From the NCBI GenBank assembly GCA_033239525.1, contig BSYO01000030.1, positions 9,693,030 to 9,757,029 on the forward strand: a stretch of 64,000 nucleotides of DNA, in the 5' to 3' direction. Positions 1 through 64,000 of this stretch are shown here, piece by piece. Positions within the stretch are counted from its first letter, which is position 1. Each line of letters opens with the position of its first letter. The notes beneath the pieces were generated by a model, which searched no databases, was not told where the DNA came from, and saw nothing but the letters and a program-made list of their open reading frames with translations. Made by a program: the position numbers and the translations under genes. The DNA is from Nepenthes gracilis. Taxonomy: Eukaryota; Streptophyta; Magnoliopsida; Caryophyllales; Nepenthaceae.

Positions 1-3000
1 AATTTGTTAACTTGTTCTTTGTTTACAAAGTAACTATGTCCATGTAAATAATAATTATTGAAATATAATAACTAAATAATAGAAGCATAAGCCTAAAATA
101 AATATTCAGTTCCAATTGTATATATTAACATAATTTTCACCCATTGTTCATTCAAGGACCAGGGAGTGGCAACAAGAATTGAATCATTTGACCCAACTCA
201 AACTGTTTGTATAAAAAAACTAAAATTATAAATATTTATTATAAATCTATCATAAATAATATATCTATAATAAATGTTAAACTCTCTAAAAAATATATAT
301 AAATATCTATAATATTATAAATTTTTAGAAATACAATATCTAAAAATTAATAAAATAATAAAGAAGTCTTACAAAGTTTGATTATAGTTTCTAAACTCTT
401 GAAATCGTTTTTACCTAAAATCTTCATAATAATTGTACAATCTCCCCTATCACGTTGTCAACTTCTAAAAATCTGGAGCTAAAAAATATAAAGGTAAACT
501 AAATGTATAATATCAAGTGAATATAATTAATAATATTAGAATATAATAAAGTATCTCTAATAATATTATCAAATATATAAAAAATTAATAATATATGACA
601 AACCAATAATTATCCAAAATTTGATGCCATGTTGTATCTACAATTTAAAAGTTACAAGACAATTAAATATTAAGAATTCAATTAGGATTTTATCGAATTC
701 GAATATCAATAAGGATAGAAGTTTTATCAAACTTATCTTAATAGAAATCCCAATTATACAAGATATCATAATAGTTTTTTCAGATCTTATGTCACCGTGA
801 ACCTATAACTATATACATGCTACAAATAGTTGGATAAAAATTCATAAAGTATCGATATTCACAAGTTTAATAAGCAATTAATTTTATGGTCTTATGATAT
901 TTTATCACATATAGTGCACAAATATTAAACACAATTTAGATAATTAATATTCTTGTTATTCTCTTGGAGTAAGTCTAAAATATATCACACATGTATTTCA
1001 ATGGTCCAACTGAAATCCACACCCAAATAAAGTATAGAATATTCAATCTCATTCATATGTCAAACTTATCACCATTTGATATGATATTTATTGATATCTC
1101 AACACATTTTGTTCACAAAATTATAAATCTCTCTTCAAAAAATATCAATATCCCTGGAATATAAGAGTCAATGTTAGAAAATTATATACTATATCACGAT
1201 ACCGTAGGCTTTGTATTCTTTGATAACATAATATTTTAATGTAATTTCATTTATTTTGGCTGAAGATAACTAAGAAAGTCACACATGCTAGCTAAGTTAA
1301 TGGCAATTAATGATTACCGATAATACAAGAAAAAATTTAAGAATAATTAAATATCTGATTGACTCTTAAAATTATATACTATATCACGATACTGTAGGTT
1401 TCGTATTATTTGATAACATAATATTTTAATATAATTTTATCTATCTTGGCTATAGATAACTAAGAAAGTCACACATGTTAGCTAAGTTAATGCCAATTAA
1501 TGATTACCAATAATACAAGAAAAAATTTAAGAATAATTAAATATCTGATCGATTCTTAAGATTTTACCTGATTTTTATAGAACTTATCAGTATTTAATAT
1601 TATTTTTAAGGCCATAAAACATATCCTATTTTATCATTATCAAACAAAATTTGTGAAATTACGGCTTAGTCAAAACTTATCCAGCACTAATCAAATGATA
1701 TCGTAACATATCAACTTTATAACTTGCCTTAATTTAATAAATTGACCCAACTTTTACATGATCAGCTACTTAATATCTTGGAACGAGAACAATTTCATTG
1801 TGGTAGCACATCAGCATTGTGGACAAAGTGCTAGACTTTGGTGCTCATTGTCAAACATTCATCAATCAATTTATGTGCCTTTGGGTAACCAAAATCGCAT
1901 TTTGTCCATAAAATATAAAGCTTTACATGTCAAAGATTAGTAAATTTAAGGTCACGGTTCTGAATATATTTATTTATTATATAAATAATTAAATTGAATA
2001 TGATTCAGCGCATTAGATAACAGTAATTTTGAACAAATTTTATGATCGATAATTCCTTTTCGTCACACGATTTTCACTGTTACGAGAAGTTGAAATTGAG
2101 ATCCAACAATATATTATTAAATTATGCATTTTATAGTTTAAAAATATAATCATAAAGGCAAAATTTCATCAATTTAAGGCATAAATAAATGGCTCAGAAA
2201 TCATTCATCACTATAGCCAATGATGAGATAAACAGATTTTAGTATTTACAGTAGAAACTTCAGTACTCAATTACCAACACTTCAACAATTAAAATTACGT
2301 TTCATTAATAAAAGATTATACTACTCATATTGTAGTATAAAAATAATAACTTTATTAGCATAAATGTATTTATATAACATATAAATGGTTGACCTGAAAA
2401 TAGTAGGGCCGCTACATGTTCACGTATAAATTTTTCGTTTTACAGTGCATGAAACTCATTCAAACGGTCAATATTTTTGTGTAACAAGTTATGCTACTAT
2501 ATTTAAGCAACAATCTAGTGATTAAATGATACAAAAATTATAAAGAAAATAGATAATTTTCACATGCTTGTTTTTTGGGTTTTCCACCTTCACGGCACAA
2601 CAGCAGTGGCATGCAACAGAGTCCTCTCGGCAGCAGTAGATCCTTCATGGCAGCAGCAGTTTGCGTGTCTACCCCCTCCCTCACCTCCCATGAAAAATCC
2701 CTCAAAGCCCATTACACCAAAATTTTTATAGCCTCATGAACCGATTTACACCTTTCTTGTAATTTCCGTGTACATTTATTTTTATAGTTTTCGATCCTGG
2801 TGGCTGAGTTGATGAAGGAAGAGAGGCAGCCGACTGACTGAATGAGGAGGGAGAGAGATAGTCAACTGTGTGTGAGATTGGGTGGGAGGGGATGAATTTG
2901 ATTTTAATGAATTCATGGCTGCCCTTTGGGTTTTTTTTTTTTTTTTAAGTATAAAATTTTAAATAAATTTAAATTTGGGACGAAAATGGTGCGGTCATGG

Positions 3001-4010
3001 AGGAGAAGGGGACTATTTTGATGAATTTTTTAATCATTAATATTATTTGAACTACTTTAATACAATTTTTTATTTTATTAATCACACCCATAAAAATATG
3101 TAGACTAATTTTATTATTACAATAAATCTTAAGATTGAAAATAATTACAAACTATAGGTGACAAATTATCAAAATACTTCTCTGATGCTCCTATAAATCC
3201 AAAATATACGATATTAATATAAAATTGGCCTAAACTTACCAGCAATTAATAGCATTAATTATTCTCATTTATAACTATATTAGGTCGAGAATCCAATAAA
3301 ACCAAATTAAAACAATATGGTATTATAATTCTTCTATCTTAAAAATTATTGTCTTCAAAATATATATATTATACCTTGAACAAATGTGGATATATATATA
3401 TATATTCAAATTCTTCCTTCAACTCTCACGTCACCTCTTTTTTTAGTATAATGTCTCCAATGAATCTTCATCATCAAAATCACCTCATGTTAAAGGATTT
3501 GTCCTAGCAATTAATTACCTACACCAGTTGCTTTTCGAATGATAAGTGCTCACGAACTTATACCGATGAGTAGTCAATTATTGGGTTGGGTAATGCGTAC
3601 TTCCTCAGTATAGATACATAAATACGTTGTGCACATTTGACAAGACTGGTCATAGTGCCAATTTATAAAATACCTCACCAATACATTCCAAGATTTTTAA
3701 AGGTTTGATAAAACGTGGTTGTAGTTTTTCCTTCATGGTAAAACAGACAACACCCTTTCATAATGAAACTTTTAAGAAAAATGTCTCCCATATTTAACTA
3801 CAGATTATATCATCTCTAATTGGTATAATTTTTTTGTCTACTTTGAGCTACATATAGACGATCTTTAATCAAATGATCTCCTACACCATATTAGGTCTCA
3901 TAATTCTATGATCGTTGATGACCTCCCAACTGACTTGTGAACCACACTTCCTCCTATAAAAGCACCTTGAGAGGAACCATACCAATATCTTATTAGAAAT
4001 ATATTTCACA
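1..4010. other. AT-rich intergenic DNA, no gene recognised
   Basis: Stop-dense in all frames. The longest open stretch (60 codons at 1758-1940) matches nothing I recognise. A more GC-rich patch at about 2580-2960 is followed by a T-run (2931-2946). Contains a 190-bp tandem duplication described separately. Confidence 0.6.
1178..1557. repeat. 190-bp tandem duplication (two copies)
   Basis: Copy 1 at 1178-1367 and copy 2 at 1368-1557 are head-to-tail, both starting aaaattatatactatatcac and both containing aagaaagtcacacatg and aaaaaatttaagaataatta. They differ at scattered single bases, so the duplication is not recent. Confidence 0.9.
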
Positions 4011-4495
4011 TGACGAGACATATAAATTATTAATTTATTAAATTAATTAAATAATCCTATTGATTTATATATATAATAAAGAAAATTTTTTTAAAAACGC
4101 CCCTATTTAAAACGTATCCTTTAATAAAAATAATATATTATTTTTTAATAAATATGTCTTTTGATGAATAGATATATCTCTTTAAAATATACCCGTTGAG
4201 TGAATGGATATTTTTTTCAACGATTATGAATGGTCATCTCTCCCTCTATAAAAGGACGTCCTTAGCCATCATTTTGGAATACACAAAATTTGTTAAAATT
4301 TTACAAATCATAAAGAAAAGAGAGAGAAATTATCTTCCGATTTTTCGAGAAAAGAACAATTACGGTCGTGCATAAAAGAATTAATGATAATGAATCTAGG
4401 AACATTAAATTTGTTTTATATTTGATTAATTAGTGAAGAATTATGATAATAAAAATCTTATAATTTAAAGTTTTATCTAATTAAAGTTTCTTACA
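4011..4495 (+). repeat. copia-1 5' LTR
   Basis: Shares long stretches with 10179-10700, for example ataaaaggacgtccttagcc and ttttacaaatcataaagaaa. It includes a TATA-like ctataaaagg motif and ends ttaca just before the primer site. Confidence 0.88.
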
Positions 4496-4497
4496 TG

Positions 4498-4509
4498 TGG
4501 TATCGGAGT
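4498..4509 (+). other. copia-1 primer binding site (tRNA-Met)
   Basis: tggtatcggagt, two bases after the 5' LTR, one change from the usual tggtatcagagc complement of initiator tRNA-Met. Confidence 0.8.
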
Positions 4510-5194
4510 AATTTGGTTCTAATTATTATATTTTCTTTCAATTAAAGTGATCTATGTCTTAATTCCTTCACGGCCTAAAATGGCCATCCATTCTACCCTT
4601 ACTGTTTTTATTCACAAAATTGAATATTTGGTGGTAGAATGACAACAGGTATTGTAATTGTGACATCCTGTGTGTTTCTTGGCAACGTTAAAAACAGGGG
4701 AGGGGGTGTCTTGCAAAACAGTAGCAGGAGATATAATGGCAGAAAAATTGTATTCCCGTGCGTCAATTTGTTTGCTGCCATTTTTCAATAGTTTTTCACC
4801 GAACCCATTTTCGCCGCTCATGATACGACTATTTTTTTTTGAACCCATCATCGATTTGTTACCGGCCGACATGAACAGTTGTCGGATTTTGCACCAAAAT
4901 TTAACCCGAAAGCATTGTCGGTTGCCGATAATTGAAATCGGTCCCCGTTAGATAAAATCGGACCATCGTTCGTCGAATAGGCATCGTTTGAAGTCGATTA
5001 GTGGCGACAATTGGCGACGGTGATTGTTGTGAGAGGCACAATTGTAGGGGCTCTCGGGCGGCTATGACGATGGGAAGTAGAAGGAAGAAGATGAACAGGA
5101 AAGGGGAATTGGGTTGTGACGTAGGAAATGACGGAAAATGGAAAGTAAAATAAAAGTAAAGTAAAATTATATATATTTGTTTTATATATAAAAG

Positions 5195-5230
<36 letters not shown>

Positions 5231-6021
5231 TATGTTTATATATACATAATTATATTATATATAAAAGTTAATGTTTGTTTAATATCTATAATTTATATGA
5301 TGTGAAATTTAATTTATTATTTTATTATGATTAAATATTATGTGTTTAATTTTGTATAGATATTATCTGTGATATTATACAAAATAATTATGATTAAATA
5401 TCTATGTAATGATATAATCTGGTAGCCGTCAAAAAATTGATATTGTTATCCATATATTAATTTAATTATTTTGTAAAATTAAAGTATTACAATTTTTTGA
5501 TCAGTAGATATTATGGTAGGCTCAAATGTGTACCAATTTTTACTTAATTGATTAATTATATAGGATAATTAATAAGTATTTTTTATTTTAAATAGGATCT
5601 TGGATACTCAAAGATAATAGACTTGTTTGAATTTTAAAATATTATTAATTATTTATGCAAGTGATTAGGAATCACAATAATAGTAAATTAGTATATTATA
5701 ATTATACCCAAATATGGATTATAATAACGCTGTTTATATTTTACGTTTATCCTATTTTTATTAATTCAAAACATTAATATTAAGTATGTTAATTTATTGT
5801 AATATCTGTTTCGATTTCACTATCTTCTTACGCTTTTTCTATTTTGATATTCAATGGAACTAATTTTTTCTATTGGCTTGAACAAGTCTAGTTTTATCTT
5901 GGTGTACTGGATCTTGATATTGTATTACAATTAGATAAGCCTACTACTATTATTGGTTTAAATAGTGATGAGAAAAAAAAAATCCTATTTTAGAGTATGA
6001 AAAGAATCAAACAAAATAAGT
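4510..6021 (+). other. copia-1 untranslated leader
   Basis: About 1.5 kb between primer site and gag with no long frame. The first part (4560-5150) is more GC-rich than the surroundings; an (AT)n run sits at about 5201-5226. Confidence 0.55.
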
Positions 6022-6660
6022 ATGATATTTATGAGAATAATTATGACGAATAATATTAAGTCTATACTTCCTGAAATTAAAAATACTAAGAACTTACTGA
6101 AAACAATTAAAAATTATTTTCAATCTGCGGATAAGTCTCTTATTGGAATATTAATGGTAAAACTTACCACCATAAAATTTGATGGTACTCGAGGAATGTA
6201 TCAACATATTCTTAAGATGACCAATTTGGTTGCAAAACTTAAAACCCTTAGTATAGATGTGAATGAATCTTTCCATATTTAGTTTATAATGAATTCTTTT
6301 TCTCATCAGTATGAGCCTTTCTAAATTTATTGTAATACTATTAAAGATAAATAGAATATCAATAAATTTAAAAATATATTTGTTCAAGAGGAGGCAATAC
6401 TCAAACAATAAAAAACTCATTCAATAAATTTAACGGGTTATAGTGGTAAAGGGAAGAAGAGAAAGAGAGAGAGCATTAAAGTTAAACTATCAAAGGAAAA
6501 TGAGCCACATTCTAATACAGGGACTCAAAAGAAGGGAAGTAATACAAAGTATCATTTTTGTAAAAAGGTGGGATACTTTAAGAAGGATTGTTATAAAAGA
6601 AAGGCTTGGTTTGAAAAGAAAGGTGATTTATATTTATTTTGAATCAAATCTAATTTAAGT
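6022..6660 (+). pseudogene. copia-1 gag remnant with zinc knuckle
   Basis: 6022-6282 reads LLKTIKNYFQSADKSLIGIL, then KFDGTRGMYQHILKMTNLVA, a UBN2-type copia capsid segment. In shifted frames to about 6600, HFCKKVGYFKKDCYKRKAW retains CxxCxxxGHxxxxC spacing with substitutions (a CCHC zinc knuckle). Disrupted by stops. Confidence 0.8.
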
Positions 6661-6749
6661 AACTTCTAATACTTAGTGGTTCAAATTAGGTTCTAATATT
6701 TATGTTTCTAAATCGAAGTAGGAATTTCTTACAACCCAAATCCAAAATC

Positions 6750-7321
6750 AAAATAAAAATTTCATTATCTTGAAAAATGGTGTCAAAGTTTCTGTTTCTA
6801 CTGTTAAAATTTTTCGTTTATTTCTTGATATTGAAATATATTTAGATTTATTAGAGATACATTATATACCTTCAATTTCTAGAAATCTCATTTTCATTTA
6901 CAAACTTAATGTTCAAGGCTACTATTTAAAATTTAAAAATAAAAGAGTAAGTATATACAAAAATAAAATCTTTTTCGGTTCAAAAATTCTTTCTAATGGT
7001 CTTTACAAAATAAACTTTGACTAAAATTTTGTTGAAACTCTCATAACCCTGCATCATAATGTTGGAATAAAACGTAAATGTATATATGAGAACTCATCTT
7101 TTTTGTGGCACAAAAGATTGGGTCATATATTTAAAAATCGTATGAAAAGATTGGTAAATGAAAAAATCTTGGATAATATTGATTTTTTTTATCTTGGTAT
7201 ATGTATAGATTGTATTAAAGAAAAACAAACCAAATATACAAAGAATAGTGCTATAAAAATTTCAAAATTTTTAGAAATTATCCATACAGAATTTGTAGAC
7301 ATTTTGATTCTCTATTTTTAG
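6750..7321 (+). pseudogene. copia-1 protease end and GAG-pre-integrase remnant
   Basis: 6770-7024 reads LLEIHYIPSISRNLIFIYKL and later SKILSNGLYKINFD, the region leading into pre-integrase. 7103-7321 reads MWHKRLGHIFKNRMKRLVNE, then CIDCIKEKQTKYTKN, the H...H...CxxC zinc-binding pre-integrase module. Confidence 0.82.
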
Positions 7322-8100
7322 GAGGAGAAAAATATTTTATCACATTTATCAATAATTTTTACGTTATTATTATATTTATTTATTATATGAAAAATCTCAG
7401 GTTGTAAATATTTTAAAAAAATATATTTCTGAGGTTAAAAAGTAATTAAATAAAAATATAAAAATTATTCAATCTGATAGAGGTGATGAATATTATGATA
7501 AATATGATGCATCAGGATAATATCATGACCCTTTTACTAAACTGTTAGAAAAGTATGGCATACGTGTACAATATACTATACTAGGTACGCTACAGTAAAA
7601 TGGTGTTATTGAACGGTGTAATTGTACTTTAATGGATATGGTTAGGAGTATGTTGAGTTTTCCTTTTTATCTAAATTTTTATGGATGAAAACCTTTAAAA
7701 CTGCTGTCTATATTATTAATTGGGTTCCTAATAAAGCAATTTTAAAAACTCCTTTCGAGTTATGGATTAGAAGAAAATCGAGTATTTAACACCTATATAT
7801 TTGGGGGTGTCCAACAGAGGTTAGAATGTACAATCTACAAAAAAAAATTAGATTTCAGAACTGTTAGTGAAGACTTTATTGATTATCCAGAGAAATCTAA
7901 AGGGTATAAATTTTACTATCCTAACCATAGCACGAGAATAATAGAAATCGGTAATTCTAAATTTCTTGATAATGGTAAAATTAGTAGGAGTGATATTTCA
8001 CAAAATGTGAAAATAAAAAAAATTAGGGTACAAGTCTATATATCCATAATTTCTAAAGAAATTATTATTCTAAGTGTTATTGATTAACATATTGACAATT
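7322..8100 (+). pseudogene. copia-1 integrase remnant
   Basis: Across several frames: IIQSDRGDEYYDKYD, then YGIRVQYTILGTLQ and NGVIERCNCTLMDMVRSML, followed by NWVPNKAI and TPFELW. These are catalytic-core motifs of copia integrase (NGVxER block), split by stops and indels. Confidence 0.78.
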
Positions 8101-8269
8101 CTATCATTCATAATGAGAATGTCACCATTGAACGTAATATAGAACAATCACAAGAAATAACATTAAAAATATCTCATAGAGAAAGGAGATCTGTTATTTT
8201 AAACGATTATTTAATTTATCTATAAAAATTTAAAAATGATATAGGGATATATGATGATTCAAGCTCTTT

Positions 8270-9080
8270 CCAATAAGCCATAGAAAGAAATGATTTTTCT
8301 AAATGGATTGATGTCATGAAAGATGAGTTAAAATCAATGGCATATAATAAAATTTGGGATCTTATTGAATAGTTAGTTATAAATTGGTATTTAAAATTAA
8401 ACGTGACTCTAAGGGTAATATCGAATGATATAAAGTCAAATTTGTGGCTAAATATTATACTCAGAAAAATGATATTAATTATAAGGAAATATTTTTTTTA
8501 GTTTTCAAGAAGAACTCCTTAAGAATCATAATGACATTGGTAGCATATTTTGATTTAGAGTTACACCAAATAGATGTAAAAATCGCTTTTCTAAATGGAA
8601 ACTTAGATGAAGAAGTTTACATGAAGCAATTTGAAGGATTTTTTATTAAAGGACAAAAGAATTTAGTTTACAAATTAAAGAAATAAACAAGCCTCACGAT
8701 AATGGTATCTTAAATTTTATAATACTATTTTATTCTTTAATTTTATAGAAAATACCATTGATCGATATATATACCTGAAGGTTTGTGGGAATAAATTTAT
8801 ATTTTTGGTTCTATATATTGATGATATATTACTTGCAAGCAGTGATCTTGGGTTATTATATGAGATTAAGGGTTATCTCTCTAAAAATTTTGATATGAAA
8901 GATATGAGTAAGACAACTTATATGATAAGAATAAAAATATTCCGAAAAAGATCACATAGATTATTCGGATTGCCTCAGAAAGGATATATCAAGAAAATTT
9001 TAGAGAGATTTGGGATAGAGAATTGTGCAACCAATATTGTTCTAGTCCAGAAAGGTAATAAATTCAGTTTAATGTAATGT
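8270..9080 (+). pseudogene. copia-1 reverse transcriptase remnant
   Basis: 8444-8686 reads LELHQIDVKIAFLNGNLDEE followed by VYMKQFEGF, the RT catalytic-Asp block. 8805-9077 reads VLYIDDILLASSDLGLLYEI, containing the YxDD box (YIDD). Upstream at 8290-8440 are KWIDVMKDELKSM and FKIKRDSKGNIE pieces in other frames. Confidence 0.88.
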
Positions 9081-9099
9081 CTATAAAATAAGTGGAAAT

Positions 9100-9780
9100 G
9101 AAATCAAATGAATGGTATTCCTTATGCATTGCTGTAGGAAGTTTAATGTATGCATAGACTCATACCAGACCAAATATAAGTTTCGCAATTGGTATGTTCG
9201 AACGATACTAAAATAATCTTGATATGGATCACTGAAAAGTTGTAATGAAAATAATAAGATACTTACAATGAACTAAAGACTATATATTTACCTATAAGAA
9301 GTCCGATTATTTGGAGATGATAGGATATTTAGATTCAGACTATACTAGATGTTCAGATACTAAAAAGTTTACATTTGAATATATATTTTTTTTAGTTGGA
9401 GGAGTTATTTTATGAAAAAGTGTAAAGTAATTTGTGATTGCTGTGTCCACAATGGAAGCAGAATTTGTGGCATGCTTTGAAACTACTATACATACATTAT
9501 GACTATGAAGTTTTATTTCAGGATTTGAAATTGTTGACAGTATAGCCAAGCCGCTGAAAATTTATTATGATAATTTCACAACAGTTTTCTTCTCAAAGAA
9601 CAATAAGTATTCAAAGGGTGTTAAATATATAAAAATTAAATATTTTACTGTTAAAAGTAAAATTCAGAAACAAAAGGTGTCATTAGAGTATATTAGTACC
9701 CAACTTATGATTACAGATCCATTAACTAAATGTTTACCCCCAAAAGCATTTATAAATTATGTTGACAGTATGGGTCTTTA
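9100..9780 (+). pseudogene. copia-1 RNase H remnant
   Basis: Broken frames carry TRPNISFAIGM, then VEAEFVACFETTIHTL-like and ISTQLMITDPLTKCLPPKAF, the end of a copia RNase H. It runs into non-coding sequence toward the 3' LTR. Confidence 0.78.
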
Positions 9781-10178
9781 TTGTTATTCATGATATAATG
9801 ATATTACTTTAACATTTGATATCTTACATAATGTGTTTTTGATATATCCTATTTATTTCATATTATTTGAACTTAAAATCTTGGATTGATGATAAAAGGA
9901 ACAATCTCTCACTAAGACATTATTGTTGGACCATATAATATTTCTCATTTCAGACATAATCATGTAATTTACGGATGTTGTGGTACATGGATGAAACTAT
10001 GTCGCATAATGATATGAAACCGCCATGACTTGCATTTGTCGATTACTTGATTATAGTATTATGACATATAAACTATTAGTAAATTATAATGTTGAACATT
10101 TAAAATTTATTTTAATTAATTCATATAGATATTATTGTCATATGGGTCAAGTGAAAGAATGTCAGAAATATGTCCACA

Positions 10179-10700
10179 TAACGGGACATATGCATTACTG
10201 ATTTATTGAATTAATTAAATAATCCTATTAGTTTATATATATAATAATAATAAATTTTTTTTAAAAGACACGTTTGTTCAAAACGTATCATTTAATGTAA
10301 ATGATATATTATTTTTCAATAGATATATCTCTTTGAGGCATACCCGTTGAGCGAATGGATATCACTTCTCAACGATTATATTTGTTCATGATGCATTTTT
10401 TGAGTGAAAGGAGGGACATTTTAATAATTTAAAAATAGTTGTCTCTTCTTTTATAAAAGGACGTCCTTAGCCATCATTTTAGGACACACAAGATTTGTTA
10501 AAATTTTACAAATCATAAAGAAAAGAGAGAGAAATCATCTCTTAATTCTTCAAGAAAAGAACAATTATGATCATGCATAAAAGAATTAAAGATAATGGAT
10601 CTAGGTACGTCAAATTTATTTTATATTTGATTAATTAGTGAAAACTTATAATAATAAAGATCCTATAATTTAAAGTTTTATCTTATTAAAATTTCATACA
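10179..10700 (+). repeat. copia-1 3' LTR
   Basis: Second copy of the LTR, slightly longer than the 5' copy. It has an extra segment around 10390-10435 (a poly-purine and ttttaataattt stretch) absent from 4011-4495. Confidence 0.88.
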
Positions 10701-11431
10701 TACCTGTCTGAAAATTATTATTACACACAAATTCTACTAACGATAGATGGGAATCCCAACTATCTCCAAGATTAAGTACAATTAGTCGCAGCATATTCTT
10801 CAATATTTGAATGATCTACTTGAATTGTTCGTCCATTTGTGAATGAGAGATTACACAACTAAACAAAGTCTTGAATAATTTTCAATCTATATCTCATAAG
10901 TATTCACTTGTTAATCTAAAAATTTTAGACAAAAATTACAAATCATAACCCTAAAACTCAATAAATATATATATACATATAATATATAAATGCCTGTTAG
11001 CAAAATAAAGGAAACGAAAAGGACGAATACTTTGTGAAATCTAAAATGTCTAAATTTTTGATAAAATATGTGCCAAACCTTGATTTCGTACATATAATTT
11101 GGTAAAAATATATAAATACTCAAATCATAGAAATCATACAAAATTCTCACAATATCAAAAACACAGCAATGCGCCCACAAAAACATAAAGTTTGAAGAAC
11201 CATATCAAAAATTTACAAAGCTCGAGAGGCCAAATCATTTCAAAATATAAAATATAATGAAGATCAAATTAGAAAACTAAGAACTAATGACTAATACACC
11301 AACTAATCAAAATATTAAATTTTAAAAAATAAGTTACTCATATTTTTAATAACTTTAGGCCTATATATTACTATTAAAAATTTATAGATGGATCATCTAT
11401 ATTACTTTATAGATAGAATCAAACAATACTT
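10701..11431. other. Flank between copia-1 and the ABCC 3' end, no gene
   Basis: AT-rich and stop-dense. The 91-codon minus-strand frame at 10911-11186 is hydrophobic low-complexity reading of AT-rich DNA and matches nothing known to me. May include the ABCC 3' UTR end. Confidence 0.5.
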
Positions 11432-11617
11432 TCATTTTTTCCTCTTAATACTTTCTTGCAGAGTTATGACTGCATCCTTTATTTTCATGATGATACTGTT
11501 ATCGTCCTCAAATTCCAACTTCTGGAGATCATTAATTGATGAATTTAAACCAACAGAAAGCGTAAATTGAGCAGTAGCCACCCAAAGGGAATAAACGATC
11601 CATCTTTGCCCATTCAA
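11432..11617 (-). pseudogene. Fossil C-terminal extension of the ABCC gene, out of frame after the stop
   Basis: Directly downstream of the TAG, but in another frame, the minus strand reads LNGQRWIVYSLWVATAQFTL, then NDLQKLEFEDDNSI and KDAVITLQESIKRKK before a stop. Plant ABCC1/2 proteins carry a conserved tail of form GQRxWxxSSRWAAAAQFALAVSL...NDLQxLExEDxNSI...KDAVxTL after NBD2. The ancestral gene therefore had this tail and lost it by a frameshift at about 11620-11640. The remnant is now 3' UTR. It is truncated compared with the family, with no RDGWW...MVEGLA part recognised. Confidence 0.75.
11478..11483 (-). promoter_or_regulatory. Candidate poly(A) signal AATAAA for the ABCC gene
   Basis: AATAAA on the minus strand about 140 nt past the stop, a plausible plant 3' UTR distance. 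Such hexamers are common in AT-rich DNA and nothing else supports it. Confidence 0.3.
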
Positions 11618-11619
11618 TC

Positions 11620-64000
<52,381 letters not shown>

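Larger units (their letters stand above)
4011..10700 (+). mobile_element. Decayed Ty1/copia LTR retrotransposon (copia-1)
   Basis: Two related LTRs (4011-4495 and 10179-10700) flank a 5.7-kb interior with a tRNA-Met primer site and copia-order domains on the plus strand: gag, zinc knuckle, pre-integrase, integrase, reverse transcriptase, RNase H. All frames carry stops and frameshifts. A 400-bp non-coding stretch separates RNase H from the 3' LTR. No clear 5-bp target duplication: tcaca before, tacct after. An old insertion lying 3' of the ABCC gene. Confidence 0.9.

Overview
This is a plant nuclear genome window, most likely eudicot. It is AT-rich, rich in retrotransposons, and has one gene split into many small exons. 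I found no bacterial operons, CRISPR arrays or novel multi-gene system. Almost all real structure is one long ABC transporter gene on the minus strand and the mobile elements inside and beside it.

The gene runs from beyond the right edge (64000) down to a stop codon at 11620-11622, more than 52 kb. I placed 23 coding exons by translation, splice sites and codon phase. They encode about 1,307 residues of an ABCC (MRP) full transporter, closest in wording to the plant ABCC11/ABCC12 group. In gene order they give the cytosolic loop before TMD1 (63.3-64.0 kb), TMD1 (27.8-62.9 kb), NBD1 (18.5-27.9 kb), the linker and TMD2 (14-18.6 kb), and NBD2 (11.6-14 kb). TMD0 and the start codon lie outside the window. 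Every exon junction agrees in phase except one: a single base is missing near the end of exon w17, giving an in-frame TGA (18484-18486) between NBD1 and TMD2. This copy is therefore a very young pseudogene, a null allele, or carries a sequence error. The remains of an ABCC1/2-type C-terminal tail sit out of frame just after the stop.

Layout by coordinate: 1-4010, AT-rich intergenic DNA with a 190-bp tandem duplication. 4011-10700, a decayed Ty1/copia element on the plus strand with both LTRs. 10701-11619, 3' flank of the ABCC gene. 11620-64000, the ABCC gene. Its introns hold a TIR element (15564-16595), a second decayed copia element (21535-26932), a tandemly duplicated plastid trnL-trnF fragment (about 30787-31216), a Ty3/gypsy chromovirus-like element with LTRs of 2.0-2.5 kb (39095-47271, minus strand), a LINE fragment split by a copia element that is itself split by a 2.4-kb solo LTR (about 49000-55110), and a decayed Ty3/gypsy element (56579-62381). 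Nearly half of the gene is inserted retroelement DNA.

An intact transporter of this family would be a membrane ATPase moving glutathione or other organic-anion conjugates, commonly at the vacuole. The transposon reading frames are all broken by stops and frameshifts.
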